DNA of 64,000 nt from Rathayibacter rathayi. GTDB taxonomy: Bacteria; Actinomycetota; Actinomycetes; Actinomycetales; Microbacteriaceae. Shown here piece after piece: positions 1 through 9,422 of the stretch. A model generated the notes under the pieces. That model was not told the origin of the DNA, made no database searches, and was given only the letters and a program-made list of their open reading frames with translations. The position numbers were made by a program, and so were the translations under genes. The stretch lies in assembly GCF_004011095.1 (NCBI RefSeq), contig NZ_CP028129.1, positions 372,001 to 436,000 of the forward strand, given 5' to 3'. The number at the start of each line of letters is the position of its first letter. Within the stretch, counting starts at the first letter, position 1.

Positions 1-486
1 CTGGTCATCGCGGTGGGCTACGGATCGTTCCCCTGGATCTCGCTCGCCCTCGCCTTCTCGTTCGGCTTCTACGGCCTGGTGAAGAGCCGGGTGGGCGGCA
101 CGGTGGATGCGGTCGGCGGACTCACGCTCGAGACGCTCTGGCTGACTCCGCTCGCCGTCGTTCAGCTCATCGTGGTCGGCTCCACGGTCGGGCTTACCCT
201 GACGACGGAGGGGACCGGGCACGCGCTGATCCTGGCCTCTGCCGGCATCGTCACGGCCGTCCCGCTGCTCCTGTTCGCCGGCGCCGCCCGCCGGCTACCG
301 CTCTCGATCGTCGGCTTCGTGCAGTACCTGACACCGTTCCTGCAGTTCCTGGTCGGCGCGTTCGTGCTCCACGAGGAGATGCCACCGGAGCGCTGGATCG
401 GCTTCGCGCTGGTGTGGGCCGCCCTGGCAATCTTCTCAGGCGATCTCGCCGCAGCCGAGCGCAGGCGGCGCCGGTTCGCCGTTTGA
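1..486 (+). CDS. rarD: RarD-like EamA family permease, C-terminal part
   Basis: This is the C-terminal half of a drug/metabolite transporter of the EamA family, most like RarD (chloramphenicol-sensitivity protein). The reading frame is open from base 1, so the 5' end lies outside the window. About 160 residues are visible, with several hydrophobic segments and the stretch [15 protein letters not shown] followed by [13 protein letters not shown], which is typical of RarD C-terminal halves. The last membrane segment is followed by a short basic tail ([12 protein letters not shown]). It would sit in the cytoplasmic membrane; the substrate is unknown. The family call is from remembered motif patterns. 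The stop is about 170 bases upstream of livJ, on the same strand. Confidence 0.75.
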   Translation: MVIAVGYGSFPWISLALAFSFGFYGLVKSRVGGTVDAVGGLTLETLWLTPLAVVQLIVVGSTVGLTLTTEGTGHALILASAGIVTAVPLLLFAGAARRLPLSIVGFVQYLTPFLQFLVGAFVLHEEMPPERWIGFALVWAALAIFSGDLAAAERRRRRFAV

Positions 487-655
487 TCTGCGGAACACGT
501 CGTCCTGACGCGGCGCGACAGCGGAAAGGTAACGATCCGGTCGCGAAACGAGTTGGTAACACCCTCGTATTGTTCACGGCTCCTTCAAAGGTTAGGTTGG
601 CCGAGCGGTTGCAACCGGCGCCGCTCCCACTGACACACACCTCTCAAGGAGCAAC

Positions 656-1942
656 ATGGGCGTTTACGCGAAGGTCGGCTCGGCCCGCGCGCAGTCCCTC
701 CGGGCAACCCTCGGCGGTGTCGCCATTCTGGGCGTCAGCGCTCTCGTCCTCGCTGGCTGCGCCAGCGGTGGCGACAGCGGATCGGGCGGCGACAGCGGTT
801 CGGGTGACCTGTCCCTGAAGATCGGCACGATCCTCCCGCAGACCGGCACCCTCGCCGTCCTCGGTCCGCCCGAGATCGCGGGCGTCGACCAGGCTGTCGT
901 CGACATCAACGCCGCCAAGGCCGGCATCACGATCGAGGCGGAGCAGAAGGACTCGGGCGACACCACGACCGATATCGCGACCCAGTCCGCGACCTCGCTG
1001 ATCGCGGACAACGTCTCGGCGATCATCGGAGCGGCGTCCTCGGGCGTTTCGAAGACCTTCATCGACCAGGTGACCCAGGCGGGCGTCGTCCAGATCTCGC
1101 CGGCCAACACCTCGCCGGACTTCACGACCTACGACGACGACGGCTACTACTGGCGCACCGCTCCCTCGGACGTGCTCCAGGGGCGCATTCTCGGTAACAA
1201 GATCCTCGGCGACGGCAAGACCAACGTCGCCATCCTGTACATGAACGACGCCTACGGCACGGGCCTCGAGAAGAACATCAAGGAGACCCTCGAGGCGGGC
1301 GGCGCGTCCGTCGCAGCCGAGGAGATCTTCGAGCCGGCGTCGACGGACTTCAACTCGGCGCTGACCTCGGTCCTCGCTCCGAACCCCGACGCGCTGGTCG
1401 TCATTTCGTTCGACGAGATCAAGACCATCGCGGAGCAGCTCTCGGCCAAGGGCTTCGACTTCTCGAAGCTCTACGGCACGGATGGCAACTACGGAGTCAT
1501 CGGCGAGTCCGACTCCAACGTCGATATCGCCGGAGCGCAGTTCACCAATCCCGGAGTTCAGGCATCGGACGACTTCCAGTCGACGTTGCAGTCGCTCGTT
1601 GAGTCGCAGGGCAACGACGCACTGACCGTGTTCAGCTATGCGCCCGAGTCCTACGACGCGACCGTCCTCACCGCGCTCGCCGCGCTGCAGGGCGGTGCAA
1701 CCGATGGCACGACGATCCGCGACAACCTCAAGTCGGTCTCTGGGGGCGGCACGAAATGCACCAGCTTCGCGGACTGCGCGACGTTGATCGCCGACGGCGA
1801 GGACATCGACTACGACGGCCTGTCCGGTCCGATCTCGTTCGACGACAACGGTGACACCAGCGAGGCGTCTGTCTCGATCTACAAGTACGGGGCGGGCAAC
1901 ACCACCTCGTTCGAGGAGACCGTCGAAGGTTCGCTGAACTGA
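656..1942 (+). CDS. livJ: Branched-chain amino-acid ABC transporter substrate-binding lipoprotein
   Basis: This is a periplasmic-binding-protein fold lipoprotein of the LivJ family (428 aa), which captures leucine/isoleucine/valine or a related ligand for a Liv-type ABC importer. The N-terminus has a basic n-region, a hydrophobic core and the lipobox LVLAGC with the lipidated Cys at residue 35, followed by a flexible Ser/Gly linker. The mature part begins KIGTILPQTGTLAVLGPPE, the usual opening of the family. An AAGGAG ribosome site lies at about 646-651, five bases before the ATG. The matching permease and ATPase genes are not adjacent: livHMGF lies 12 kb away on the other strand, with a biosynthetic block between them. 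A terminator-like hairpin follows the stop. Confidence 0.9.
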   Translation: MGVYAKVGSARAQSLRATLGGVAILGVSALVLAGCASGGDSGSGGDSGSGDLSLKIGTILPQTGTLAVLGPPEIAGVDQAVVDINAAKAGITIEAEQKDSGDTTTDIATQSATSLIADNVSAIIGAASSGVSKTFIDQVTQAGVVQISPANTSPDFTTYDDDGYYWRTAPSDVLQGRILGNKILGDGKTNVAILYMNDAYGTGLEKNIKETLEAGGASVAAEEIFEPASTDFNSALTSVLAPNPDALVVISFDEIKTIAEQLSAKGFDFSKLYGTDGNYGVIGESDSNVDIAGAQFTNPGVQASDDFQSTLQSLVESQGNDALTVFSYAPESYDATVLTALAALQGGATDGTTIRDNLKSVSGGGTKCTSFADCATLIADGEDIDYDGLSGPISFDDNGDTSEASVSIYKYGAGNTTSFEETVEGSLN

Positions 1943-1974
1943 CGACGCGGTGACGCGGCTCCGGCCGCTTGCCC

Positions 1975-2005
1975 GAGGGGCTCGGTCTTCTGACCGGGCC
2001 CCTTC
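1975..2005 (+). terminator. Hairpin terminator after livJ
   Basis: GAGGGGCTCGGTC pairs with GACCGGGCCCCTT across a 4-base TTCT loop, with only G-T type mismatches. It lies about 33 bases after the livJ stop. No long U run follows, as is common in high-GC actinobacteria. Confidence 0.65.
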
Positions 2006-2556
2006 GTCGTTCGTGACGTGCGCTGAAGCCGAGCTGCCACGGTACGGAGAGGTGGCGCGACGGAGGAGTGCACGGCGCCGAACGGGTGCTTCTGCGGCAA
2101 CATTGACGGCCACTTCGCGACGTGCTAAACAACTCTCATGAGCAAACCTCCTCTCTTTCCGGCATCGGCTCGTCATCGGGTCGGCCGCCTGGTCACGGCG
2201 GCTGACCGTCTCCGGGCAGCCCGCGTGCCCGAGGGCACCGTCACGAACAGCAGCCGATCGAGCGAGAGGCGGTAGTGGATCTCGGGCTCGGCTGAACGAT
2301 GTCGGCCCTGCGGCTTTACCGAGGCGGCACGATCGCCGCGGTATCACGGTGCAGGGGAGGCGGACAGCGGCAGAGGACTCGTCGCAGGCGTGCTCATTTA
2401 GCAGGCGACGGCGTCTCGCAGAAGCCTTAGTCGTCTTCCCGTAGGAGACCCCTTCATATTCCTCTCGGAGCTGTGGAAAGTGGACATTGTGACGAAGACC
2501 AGTGCTGTGAGCACAGGACTGCTCGCAGCGGCTCGCCCTGTTGGCGTCCGGGCACA
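2006..2556. other. Long gap with no convincing gene
   Basis: About 550 bases separate the livJ hairpin from the LysR start. Open frames here are shadows without plausible start sites or family features. The stretch could hold the LysR promoter and the left boundary of the accessory block, but I see no clear repeat, attachment site or RNA gene in it. Confidence 0.4.
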
Positions 2557-3447
2557 GTGAAACTGTCTCAGTGCGCCGCACTCATCTCGGTCGTCGATGA
2601 GGGGACGTTCACGTCGGCTGCTCGCATCATGGGTGTCACTCAGTCGGCCATCAGTCGCTCGATCGCCGCACTGGAGAGCGAGCTGGGGCTCGTCCTCCTG
2701 GATCGCGACTGCGGCAGAGCGATGCTGACCTCCTCCGGGCGAGACGTGCTCGAGAGAGCGCGCTTGATCGTGCGGTACGCCCAAGAGATCGCGAGTATCG
2801 GATCCGTCGACTCCACCGAGCCGCGCCTGTTCCGGATCGGAGTGAGCCGGAGCTTCTCGCGGCGCCTCCTGCCACGGCTGGTCGAAGAGATCCGACCTCG
2901 CCGCGACATCCGTCTCGACATCCGCGTAGGACCCTGCGCTCAAATCGAGGAGTGGCTGAGGGACAGCGCGGTAGATGTCGGAATTGCCACGCTCACCGGG
3001 CTCGGCGAGACAGCGGACCTTCTCGTATCAGACGCGATACACGTTGTCGTACCAGCCCGACATCGTCTTGCGGCTCGCCCCTTCGTGACCGTCCGCGATC
3101 TCGACGGTGAGCAGCTGCTCACCGTCGGTGGGACGAGCGAGGACGAGACACTCGAGTTCCTGCGTCGTCAGGGTGGGACTTCCTCCGTCGAGTTGCGTGT
3201 CGATGACCTGTCGACGCTGCTGACTCTGGTCGCGAGGGGACGCGGGATCACGCTCCTACCTGGAATTGCTTTACCGACCTCCGCCACAGGGTTGAAGGCC
3301 CTGCAGCTCTTGCCCGCTAAGACTCATTGTCAGCGTGTCGCATCGAGTGCCCGTGGACGAGAGCATCCGGAAGTGGAGAGAGTCCTCACGAGCGCATTCG
3401 CCTGCGTCGCTCGTATGGCTTCTCAGGATCAGGCGCTGGCGGTCTAA
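2557..3447 (+). CDS. LysR family transcriptional regulator
   Basis: This is a LysR-type DNA-binding regulator (296 aa from the chosen GTG). The N-terminal winged helix-turn-helix is clear: GTFTSAARIMGVTQSAISRS, then LESELGLVLLDRD. A ligand-binding domain follows, with RIGVSRSFSRRLLPRLV and a late GRGITLLPGIALP. The frame is open about 28 codons further upstream. GTG 2557 (VKLSQCAALISVV) was chosen because LysR proteins start about 15 residues before the conserved G-(S/T)-F, and the upstream part is Cys/Arg-rich and unlike the family. The gene converges on leuD, with the stops 13 bases apart, and is probably the pathway-specific regulator of the leu-like cluster. Its effector is unknown. Confidence 0.8.
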   Translation: MKLSQCAALISVVDEGTFTSAARIMGVTQSAISRSIAALESELGLVLLDRDCGRAMLTSSGRDVLERARLIVRYAQEIASIGSVDSTEPRLFRIGVSRSFSRRLLPRLVEEIRPRRDIRLDIRVGPCAQIEEWLRDSAVDVGIATLTGLGETADLLVSDAIHVVVPARHRLAARPFVTVRDLDGEQLLTVGGTSEDETLEFLRRQGGTSSVELRVDDLSTLLTLVARGRGITLLPGIALPTSATGLKALQLLPAKTHCQRVASSARGREHPEVERVLTSAFACVARMASQDQALAV

Positions 3448-3459
3448 CTCCGCCGAGGA

Positions 3460-4053
3460 CTACTGCTTCGTGGTGGGTAGCCCGGCTCGCCGACACTCCT
3501 CGAACCGCGCGATCTCCTCCTCGTACTGAAGTGTGAATTCGATCGGGTCCTGCCCTAACAGGAGGCGACGTCGCGAGTCCGAATCTATGTCGAACGGGAT
3601 GCTGCTGCTGGCGACCGTCACACGCTGACGGTCGAGATCCACTTCGATCGTCGTGTCGGGGTCACCTTCGACGGTGTTCCACAGCGATTCGATGTGATGG
3701 CTGCTCAGTTGGATGGCGAGCAATCCACCAGTGAGCGCATTGCCTCGGAAGATGTCGCCGAAGCGAGGAGCCATGATCACACGGAACCCGTAGTCCTGCA
3801 GTGCCCACACTGCGTACTCGCGTGAGGAACCAGTGCCAAAGTCACGCCCCGCAATCAAGATCGAGGCCGAGGAATGCCGTGGATCATTGAGGACGAAATC
3901 CTTCTCGTCGCGCCAGTCGGCGAAGAGCGCGTCGGCATGCCCGTCACGAGTCGTCCTGGTGCAGAATCGGGCGGGGATGATCTGATCGGTGTCCACGTCA
4001 GTGCGTCGAAGTGGGACCGCCGTCCCCCGGTGAACGACGAACGGAGTCATCAT
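3460..4053 (-). CDS. leuD: Isopropylmalate/aconitase-type dehydratase small subunit
   Basis: This is a LeuD-type swivel-domain subunit (197 aa) that works with the large subunit encoded just upstream to isomerise 2- to 3-alkylmalate. Diagnostic stretches are [18 protein letters not shown] near the N-terminus, then [20 protein letters not shown] and [18 protein letters not shown]. The ATG at 4053 overlaps the leuC stop by four bases (ATGA), so the two are translationally coupled; a second ATG follows immediately. The call as LeuD-like is firm. The natural substrate may not be isopropylmalate, because the pair sits in an accessory cluster with a short LeuA homologue, oxygenase and transporter instead of a leucine operon. 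Confidence 0.88.
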   Translation of the reverse strand: MMTPFVVHRGTAVPLRRTDVDTDQIIPARFCTRTTRDGHADALFADWRDEKDFVLNDPRHSSASILIAGRDFGTGSSREYAVWALQDYGFRVIMAPRFGDIFRGNALTGGLLAIQLSSHHIESLWNTVEGDPDTTIEVDLDRQRVTVASSSIPFDIDSDSRRRLLLGQDPIEFTLQYEEEIARFEECRRAGLPTTKQ

Positions 4054-5462
4054 GAGTCGACCTTTCCGAGGTCGCTCGGCATCGCGAGCTTGCCCACTAC
4101 TGCAGTGGCAGCTGCTACGGCTGGCGAGACCAGATGAGTGCGGGACCCCTTCCCCTGCCGGCCCTCGAAGTTTCGGTTGGTGGTCGACGCGGCACGTTGT
4201 CCCGATGCGAGCCGGTCTTCGTTCAGCGCCGCACACAGGGAGCAGCCTGATCCCGCCCGGAAAGTGGCACCCGCCCTCTCGAAGACTTTATCCAGCCCCT
4301 CTGTCTCCGCCTGCCGCCGAACTGCGGCCGAGCCGGCAACAACGATCATCGTGACCGCAGGTGAGACGCGACGTCCCGAGAGGACTCGGGCAGCGGCTCG
4401 CAAGTCCTCGATCCGTCCATTCGTGCACGACCCGATAAACACGGTGTCGATGGCGACGTCGCGCAGTCGAGTACCCGGCCGGAGCCTCATGTAGTCGAGC
4501 GCTTGTCGAGCTGCGGTTCGCTCCGACTCGCTGGGAAAGTCTTCGGGGGCAGGGACGACTGCGTTCAAGGCCACACTCTGTGAAGGGTTCGTGCCCCAGG
4601 AGACGAACGGAGTGACGGCGTCGGCGTCGATACTCACTTCTGCGTCGAAGAGCGCGCCGGGATCAGTTCTCAGCGACCGCCAATGATGCAGCTCCTCAGT
4701 CCACTGTGCGTCGTCGAGATCGACGCGGGAGCGAAGGTAGCGGAAGGTGGTCTCATCCGGGGCGACGAGTCCCGCTCGAGATCCTGCTTCGACCGACATG
4801 TTGCAGAGTGTCATCCGGGACTCCATCGACATCTGCTCGATCGCCTTTCCCCGATACTCGATGGAGTGACCGTGACCACCGGCAGTCCCGATCTGCGCGA
4901 TGAGCGCCAAGACCAGGTCCTTCGCGAAGACCCCGTCGCGCAACGTGCCGTGCACAGTCACCGCCATGTGCTTGAGGGGGCGCATCGGCAATGTCTGAGT
5001 GGCCAGGACGTGCTCGACCTGGCTTGCACCGATGCCGAACGCCAGCGCCCCGAAGGCCCCGAGCGTCGTCGTGTGCGAGTCGCAGCAGACAATGGTCATG
5101 CCAGGACGCACGAGCCCCTGTTCGGGAGCTATGACGTGGACGATCCCTTGTCGATCGTCTCCCAGTCGGTGCAGCGGGATTCCGAACTGCTCGCAATTAC
5201 TGCGCATCAACTCGGATTGACGACGTCCCGACGGGTCGGCGATGCGCCGTCGGATATTCGTTGTCGGCGTGTTGTGATCCTCTGTACCGAGGGTCAGGTC
5301 CGGTCGCCGGACCCGGCGCCCAACATTCCGTAGCCGGTCGAAGGCTTGTGGCGTGTTCACCTCGTGGAGCAGTTGGAGGTCGACGTAGAGCAGGCTTTCA
5401 CCCCCCTCGCTGGTTCGAACGACGTGCGAGTCCCAGATCTTTTCAGCCAGCGTTCGCTGCAT
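4050..5462 (-). CDS. leuC: Isopropylmalate/aconitase-type dehydratase large subunit
   Basis: This 470-aa aconitase-superfamily large subunit matches LeuC in length and motifs. It opens with [11 protein letters not shown], contains GTEDHNTPT and [19 protein letters not shown], and keeps the [4Fe-4S] ligands: a Cys in [11 protein letters not shown] near residue 345 and a CxxC in GSGCSLC near residue 405. C-terminal [19 protein letters not shown] is the substrate-loop region. It should form a heterodimer with the overlapping leuD and dehydrate/rehydrate an alkylmalate made by the LeuA-like synthase at 9423. No leuB-like dehydrogenase is seen in the cluster, so the host leucine enzyme may supply that step (inference). 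The upstream gene starts with the opposite strand order kept: 5443-7389 is also minus and overlaps it by 20 bases. Confidence 0.88.
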   Translation of the reverse strand: MQRTLAEKIWDSHVVRTSEGGESLLYVDLQLLHEVNTPQAFDRLRNVGRRVRRPDLTLGTEDHNTPTTNIRRRIADPSGRRQSELMRSNCEQFGIPLHRLGDDRQGIVHVIAPEQGLVRPGMTIVCCDSHTTTLGAFGALAFGIGASQVEHVLATQTLPMRPLKHMAVTVHGTLRDGVFAKDLVLALIAQIGTAGGHGHSIEYRGKAIEQMSMESRMTLCNMSVEAGSRAGLVAPDETTFRYLRSRVDLDDAQWTEELHHWRSLRTDPGALFDAEVSIDADAVTPFVSWGTNPSQSVALNAVVPAPEDFPSESERTAARQALDYMRLRPGTRLRDVAIDTVFIGSCTNGRIEDLRAAARVLSGRRVSPAVTMIVVAGSAAVRRQAETEGLDKVFERAGATFRAGSGCSLCAALNEDRLASGQRAASTTNRNFEGRQGKGSRTHLVSPAVAAATAVVGKLAMPSDLGKVDS

Positions 5463-7389
5463 GCAGTTCGTCTCCCACCGCTGATGGAGCGTCGATGACG
5501 GGTGTCGTGGTCGTCCCCAGGGTCGGCGCGAGCACGTCAGCCGCGATGGCGTCCGCGTCCCGGACGAAGTCCGTCCAGAAGCCGGGTCGACTGCTTCCCG
5601 CCTGCATGAACCATCGAGTGTGTTCCGTCGGAATACCCAGGACGTAAAGACCGCGGTCGGCCTCGCCCGTCAGCCCGATGGGATGGTACGGGGATCGGGT
5701 GACCGCGACTCCCCCTGTGTCGAACGAGTCAGGACCCGCCGGGTTGATAAAGCTCGTGATCATGCCGCGAGAGAGGAGCGATCGAGTGAGCCTGGATGTG
5801 TCTGATGACACGTCGGGAGTCGGTATTCGTGCGTCGATGAGGACCGAGACTCTCGACGGTGTGCTGCCTACGTGAGGTGAATCCATGAGAAAACCCGGTG
5901 AGTCCTCGCTTACACCCACACGCACGTCCGGTCCCACGATCGTGAGGCTTCTCGCTTCGATGAGCGCGAGCACTTGCCTGACTCGGTGCACCGGCGGACC
6001 GGCGGCGAGGAAGGACGCGCGAGGAGCGAACCAGCCCAAGAATTCGTCTCGGTGAGAACGAGCGGTCAGGCCGCCGAAATCCACGAGCTCTCGAATATCT
6101 GCACGAGAATCTCGGAGAACCTCGAGTGCCGCTTTGAGCGGCGAGCCGACGTTCCCCTGCATGCTGTGGGAGATGTCTGATCGGATCACCTGAGTCAGGG
6201 CCGACGTGAAGGCCGCCGAGGTGCGGAACCGTCGACCACCGAAGGGTCGCGTCAGGGGCTCCAGGTCGAGGGGCGGAAGGTCGGTGATCCCGAAGCGCTC
6301 CGCGCAGCGGGAGATACGAGAGATATCGTCGATGTCGAATGAGGCGACCGTGTTCGATACGAAGGACAGTGCGGCGTCTGCACCAGCGTCTCGCCGAATC
6401 GCCGTTTCGTAGTAGACCAGGTGCATCTCGGCATGGAGCCACGGCCAGACGTCCTTCATGAAGGAGAGCGGCGCCGATGATCTGGACAGGACCTTCCTCG
6501 GACGGAAGAGACGCGGACTATAGCGGAAGTCGACATCCTTCTGGTTTCTTCCGCGTCCGAGGACAGGCATGGAACTCCGCGAACCAGCGACGAGCACGGG
6601 TTCATTCCCGCTCGGGATGTAGTGATAGCTTCCGTCATCGGTGACCTGGAACCGGCCACCCCGCCCTTCCGTGAGGGCCGCCATGACGTCGTAGAAGGAC
6701 AGCCCCAGCCCTAGGACGCCGACCGCTGAGCCGGCCGGGATGCTCGCCAGCGGCATATCCGCAGGGGAGTCTCCGCGAAAATAGTTCGTGGCCGCGTGGG
6801 TGTCCGCGTACGTGGAGTAGGTCCGGTGACTGCCGGTCAGAGTAGGACGACCATGTCCCGTTGTGAGGACGACTCGATCCGCTTCGAGGCGCGATCCGCT
6901 CCTCAGAGAGACCGCGTACTCACAGCCGTGAGATTCGAGGTCCGTGACCTCGGCGGTCAGGCGCCTGAGTTCGACGTTGTCCGGTAGATACCTCTCGATC
7001 GTCGTGAGGACGAACTGCATGTACTCACCGTGGTCTGCGCGCGGAGCGTAGGTGCGGTCGTGCGGTACCCCTGGTCGGGAGCGGTCCAACCATTCGGCGA
7101 GGGACGGCCCGGCACCAGGGCGGGGAGGGCCGCCGTCGGGACGACCCGAGAATGCCGAGACTTCTCCCGCCGGGGTGTTCATCAGAAAGCACTTCGGCTG
7201 ATCGACCTTCCACACGCGGCCGGTTCCGACGGCGGCGGAGTCGACGAGGGTGATCTCGATCCGGCGTTCTGGTGGGTCGAGGAGCACCCGAGCCGCGATC
7301 CGCTCGAGAACGCTGAGCCCCCGGGGTCCGCTGCCGACGATGACCACTCGAAAGGGTGGTGGCATCGGGTCAGCCGAGTGATGTGCCAA
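5443..7389 (-). CDS. FAD/NAD(P)-binding domain protein
   Basis: This long flavoprotein-like protein (about 648 aa) opens with a Rossmann nucleotide-binding motif, [19 protein letters not shown] second nucleotide-binding stretch, [18 protein letters not shown], lies near residue 220. This is the layout of the FAD-NAD(P)-binding (NAD_binding_9-like) family, whose reactions are mostly unknown. I chose TTG 7389 because an AAAGGA ribosome site lies six bases upstream; ATG 7365 (MPPPFRVV) is the main alternative. It is the first gene of a minus-strand operon with leuC and leuD and is divergent from the isochorismatase/aminotransferase operon. A role as monooxygenase or dehydrogenase on the cluster intermediate is possible but not shown. 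Confidence 0.7.
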   Translation of the reverse strand: MAHHSADPMPPPFRVVIVGSGPRGLSVLERIAARVLLDPPERRIEITLVDSAAVGTGRVWKVDQPKCFLMNTPAGEVSAFSGRPDGGPPRPGAGPSLAEWLDRSRPGVPHDRTYAPRADHGEYMQFVLTTIERYLPDNVELRRLTAEVTDLESHGCEYAVSLRSGSRLEADRVVLTTGHGRPTLTGSHRTYSTYADTHAATNYFRGDSPADMPLASIPAGSAVGVLGLGLSFYDVMAALTEGRGGRFQVTDDGSYHYIPSGNEPVLVAGSRSSMPVLGRGRNQKDVDFRYSPRLFRPRKVLSRSSAPLSFMKDVWPWLHAEMHLVYYETAIRRDAGADAALSFVSNTVASFDIDDISRISRCAERFGITDLPPLDLEPLTRPFGGRRFRTSAAFTSALTQVIRSDISHSMQGNVGSPLKAALEVLRDSRADIRELVDFGGLTARSHRDEFLGWFAPRASFLAAGPPVHRVRQVLALIEARSLTIVGPDVRVGVSEDSPGFLMDSPHVGSTPSRVSVLIDARIPTPDVSSDTSRLTRSLLSRGMITSFINPAGPDSFDTGGVAVTRSPYHPIGLTGEADRGLYVLGIPTEHTRWFMQAGSSRPGFWTDFVRDADAIAADVLAPTLGTTTTPVIDAPSAVGDELHAANAG

Positions 7390-7428
7390 ACTTCGTCCTT
7401 TCCGCTCACACAGAAGGAGCAGACACAC

Positions 7429-7497
7429 ATGTCAGCTCTTTCGAGCACGATAGGTCACGCGCCGCCGACGTCGGCGGTGTATGAGGTTCAGGAATAA
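7429..7497 (+). CDS. Possible 22-aa leader or precursor peptide
   Basis: An ATG at 7429 opens a 22-codon frame (MSALSSTIGHAPPTSAVYEV, then QE) ending in TAA. A strong GAAGGAG ribosome site lies nine bases upstream, better than that of most genes here. It lies in the divergent gap of the leu-like cluster, before the isochorismatase-like gene. A perfect 16-base palindrome lies inside it. It may be a leader peptide, a small peptide product, or chance. No family is recognised. Confidence 0.35.
   Translation: MSALSSTIGHAPPTSAVYEVQE
7462..7477. promoter_or_regulatory. Perfect 16-base palindrome in divergent cluster gap
   Basis: CCGCCGACGTCGGCGG is its own reverse complement, and the pairing extends one or two bases further with a G-T pair. 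It lies between the divergent flavoprotein and isochorismatase-like genes, inside the possible 22-codon frame. It could be an operator or the stem of an attenuator; the regulator is unknown. Confidence 0.4.
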
Positions 7498-7591
7498 CCC
7501 CATACCTGGTTCTCATGAGACTTGGATGCGCCTGTCTCTCGTGGTGGAGTACCTGTGTTCGGATTCGACTGTGGCGAGATGGGGTGAGTGG

Positions 7592-8185
7592 ATGGGCTCC
7601 CGTGCACTGCTGATGCTCGATTTCATCAACGAGATCGTGCACGAGGACGGTAAGTACGGCCGCGAGGGCTATGCTGCCCAGGTTCGCACAAGGGGTGTTC
7701 TTGAGAAAGCCACAGCGGCTCTCATTCGGGCGCGAGAATCGAATATCGCCGTCATCCATGTGGTGGTCGCATTTTCCCAGGGTTATCCGGAGTGGCCGAG
7801 CAACTCACCGGTCTTCAGCGGTGCCCGAGAAGACGGCAGGTTGTTACTCGGAAGTTGGGGGACGCGCGTGCATGACAGCGTGGCAAGCATCCCCTCAGAG
7901 CCAGTCGTCGTGAAGCACAGAATCAGTCCCTTCTACGCAACCACCCTCGAGGTCGTTCTGAGGTCGCTGGCCGTGGATACGCTTCTCCTCGCTGGTGTCG
8001 CGACCGACATGGTCGTTCTAGCCGCGGCTAGAGATGGTCATGACAGAGGCTTTCACATCGAGGTTCTCGAAGACGCAACCGCCGCCGACAGTGAGGAGAT
8101 ACACGAAGCCGCTCTCCGCGTGATCGGTCGTTCGGCATCACTGTCGACGGTCTCGAAGGCGCTTGGCAGAGGACGAGAAGAATGA
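7592..8185 (+). CDS. Isochorismatase-family hydrolase lacking the usual cysteine
   Basis: This is a 197-aa isochorismatase-fold protein. It has the N-terminal LLMLDFIN with the catalytic Asp at about residue 10, the cis-peptide/lysine motif VVKHRISPFY with Lys near 108, and the late segment GVATDMVVLAAARDG. In cysteine hydrolases (nicotinamidase-like) that late segment carries a nucleophilic Cys; here it is Val. Loss of the Cys is a feature of true isochorismatases such as PhzD-type enzymes, so vinyl-ether or C-O bond hydrolysis is possible. ATG 7592 was chosen because family members begin a few residues before this Asp, and the longer upstream frame is unlike the family. The stop overlaps the next gene by four bases, so it is coupled to the aminotransferase. 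Confidence 0.75.
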   Translation: MGSRALLMLDFINEIVHEDGKYGREGYAAQVRTRGVLEKATAALIRARESNIAVIHVVVAFSQGYPEWPSNSPVFSGAREDGRLLLGSWGTRVHDSVASIPSEPVVVKHRISPFYATTLEVVLRSLAVDTLLLAGVATDMVVLAAARDGHDRGFHIEVLEDATAADSEEIHEAALRVIGRSASLSTVSKALGRGREE

Positions 8186-9420
8186 GTGCTCGTACGGCCT
8201 CACGATTCCGCCAGATCGGCGAGTCACACACCATCGCGCTGATGGAGCGAGTCACCACGCTTCGCGCAGAGGGTATCGCGGTCATCGACCTCGGCGGTGG
8301 TGAGCCGAGCTTCGACAGCCCGAGTCACGTCGTCAGCGCTGCTATCGAAGCCCTTAGAGAGGCGCAGACGCATTATGCTCCTAGTCGCGGACTCCCTGAG
8401 CTGTTGACTGCCATAGCTCGGAAGTTGGCACTCGAGAATGGTGTCATTGTCCGACCTGATACCGAGATCATCGTCACGCCATCGGCGAAACATGCCCTGT
8501 TCGTCTCTCTGATGGCGGTGATCGAGCCGGGGGATGAGGTGATCATCCCGACTCCCAGCTGGGTCAGCTATGCGTCGATGGTCCGGCTTCTGCATGGTGT
8601 ACCGGTCTTTCTGCCACTCGATGAACAAACGGAGTACCAGCTCACAGCGGACTCCCTTGAAAACGTGAGGACGCCCCGTTCTCGGGTGCTTCTTGTCAAT
8701 ACGCCTAACAACCCGACGGGACACGTTCTGACCAGGCAAGAGCTGGAGACGATCGGGTCATTCGCACGGCAACACGATCTCCTCGTCATTGTGGACGAGA
8801 TCTACGAGCGGGTCGTGTTCGAACCGTTCGAGCATGTGAGTGCGGCATCAATCGTCGACTGCGCCGACCGCGTGCTGACGGTCAATGGTTTTTCCAAGAC
8901 CTTTGCGATGACGGGGTGGAGACTCGGTTACGTTGCTGGGCCTGAAGCCGTCATGGCGGAGGTGGTGAAGGCACACCAGCATTCCGTCGGCAGCGCAGGC
9001 ACTTTTGTGCAAGTCGGCGGCGTTGCGGCCCTGGAAGGGCCGCAACAGGAGATCGAGGCGATGCACGAGGAGTACGCGCGGCGGCGTTCAGACGCCGTCA
9101 ATCGCCTGAACCGGATCCCGGGAATCCGTTGTCCGATGCCCGAGGGCGGCTTCTATCTGTATCCGAATGTGGAGGAGGTCGGGTTCAGCAGTTCGACGGA
9201 CTTCGCGCACTGGCTGCTCGAGACCGCTCGGGTGGCCGTCGTCCCGGGGGACGCTTTCGGCCCAGAATCCGGTGTCCACCTGCGTCTCTCGTTCGCTGCG
9301 CCCTCCGAGGCGATTGTCGAGGGAATCAAGCGGATCGAAGTCGCGGTTGTCGAGCGTCTGAACGGGCTCGACACCGACCTCTCGTGTTCGCGCACCACTA
9401 CCGAGATCGGGAGGTCGTGA
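8182..9420 (+). CDS. PLP-dependent aminotransferase, class I/II
   Basis: This fold-type I aminotransferase (412 aa) is of the aspartate aminotransferase superfamily. Seen motifs are the N-terminal IDLGGGEPSFDSP, the substrate/PLP region TPNNPTGHVLTRQEL, VDEIYERVVFE with the Asp that contacts the pyridine nitrogen, and NGFSKTFAMTGWRLGYVAG with the PLP lysine near residue 239. C-terminal VPGDAFGPESGVHLRLSFA holds the carboxylate-binding Arg. It starts in an ATGA overlap with the isochorismatase-like gene and is followed directly by the LeuA-like synthase. In the cluster it would convert a chain-extended 2-oxo acid into an amino acid, or supply the starting oxo acid (inference). Confidence 0.88.
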   Translation: MSARTASRFRQIGESHTIALMERVTTLRAEGIAVIDLGGGEPSFDSPSHVVSAAIEALREAQTHYAPSRGLPELLTAIARKLALENGVIVRPDTEIIVTPSAKHALFVSLMAVIEPGDEVIIPTPSWVSYASMVRLLHGVPVFLPLDEQTEYQLTADSLENVRTPRSRVLLVNTPNNPTGHVLTRQELETIGSFARQHDLLVIVDEIYERVVFEPFEHVSAASIVDCADRVLTVNGFSKTFAMTGWRLGYVAGPEAVMAEVVKAHQHSVGSAGTFVQVGGVAALEGPQQEIEAMHEEYARRRSDAVNRLNRIPGIRCPMPEGGFYLYPNVEEVGFSSSTDFAHWLLETARVAVVPGDAFGPESGVHLRLSFAAPSEAIVEGIKRIEVAVVERLNGLDTDLSCSRTTTEIGRS

Positions 9421-9422
9421 CA

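Noticed and set aside
644..2581. 645-residue open frame on the minus strand across livJ
   Set aside because: It is the antisense of livJ plus a non-coding gap, Arg/Val/Asp-rich with no family feature, and results from high GC3 codon use.
3460..5462. Housekeeping leucine operon leuCD
   Set aside because: The pair is flanked by an oxygenase, transporter, flavoprotein and short LeuA homologue instead of normal leucine genes, so a specialised role is more likely; a primary role is not excluded.
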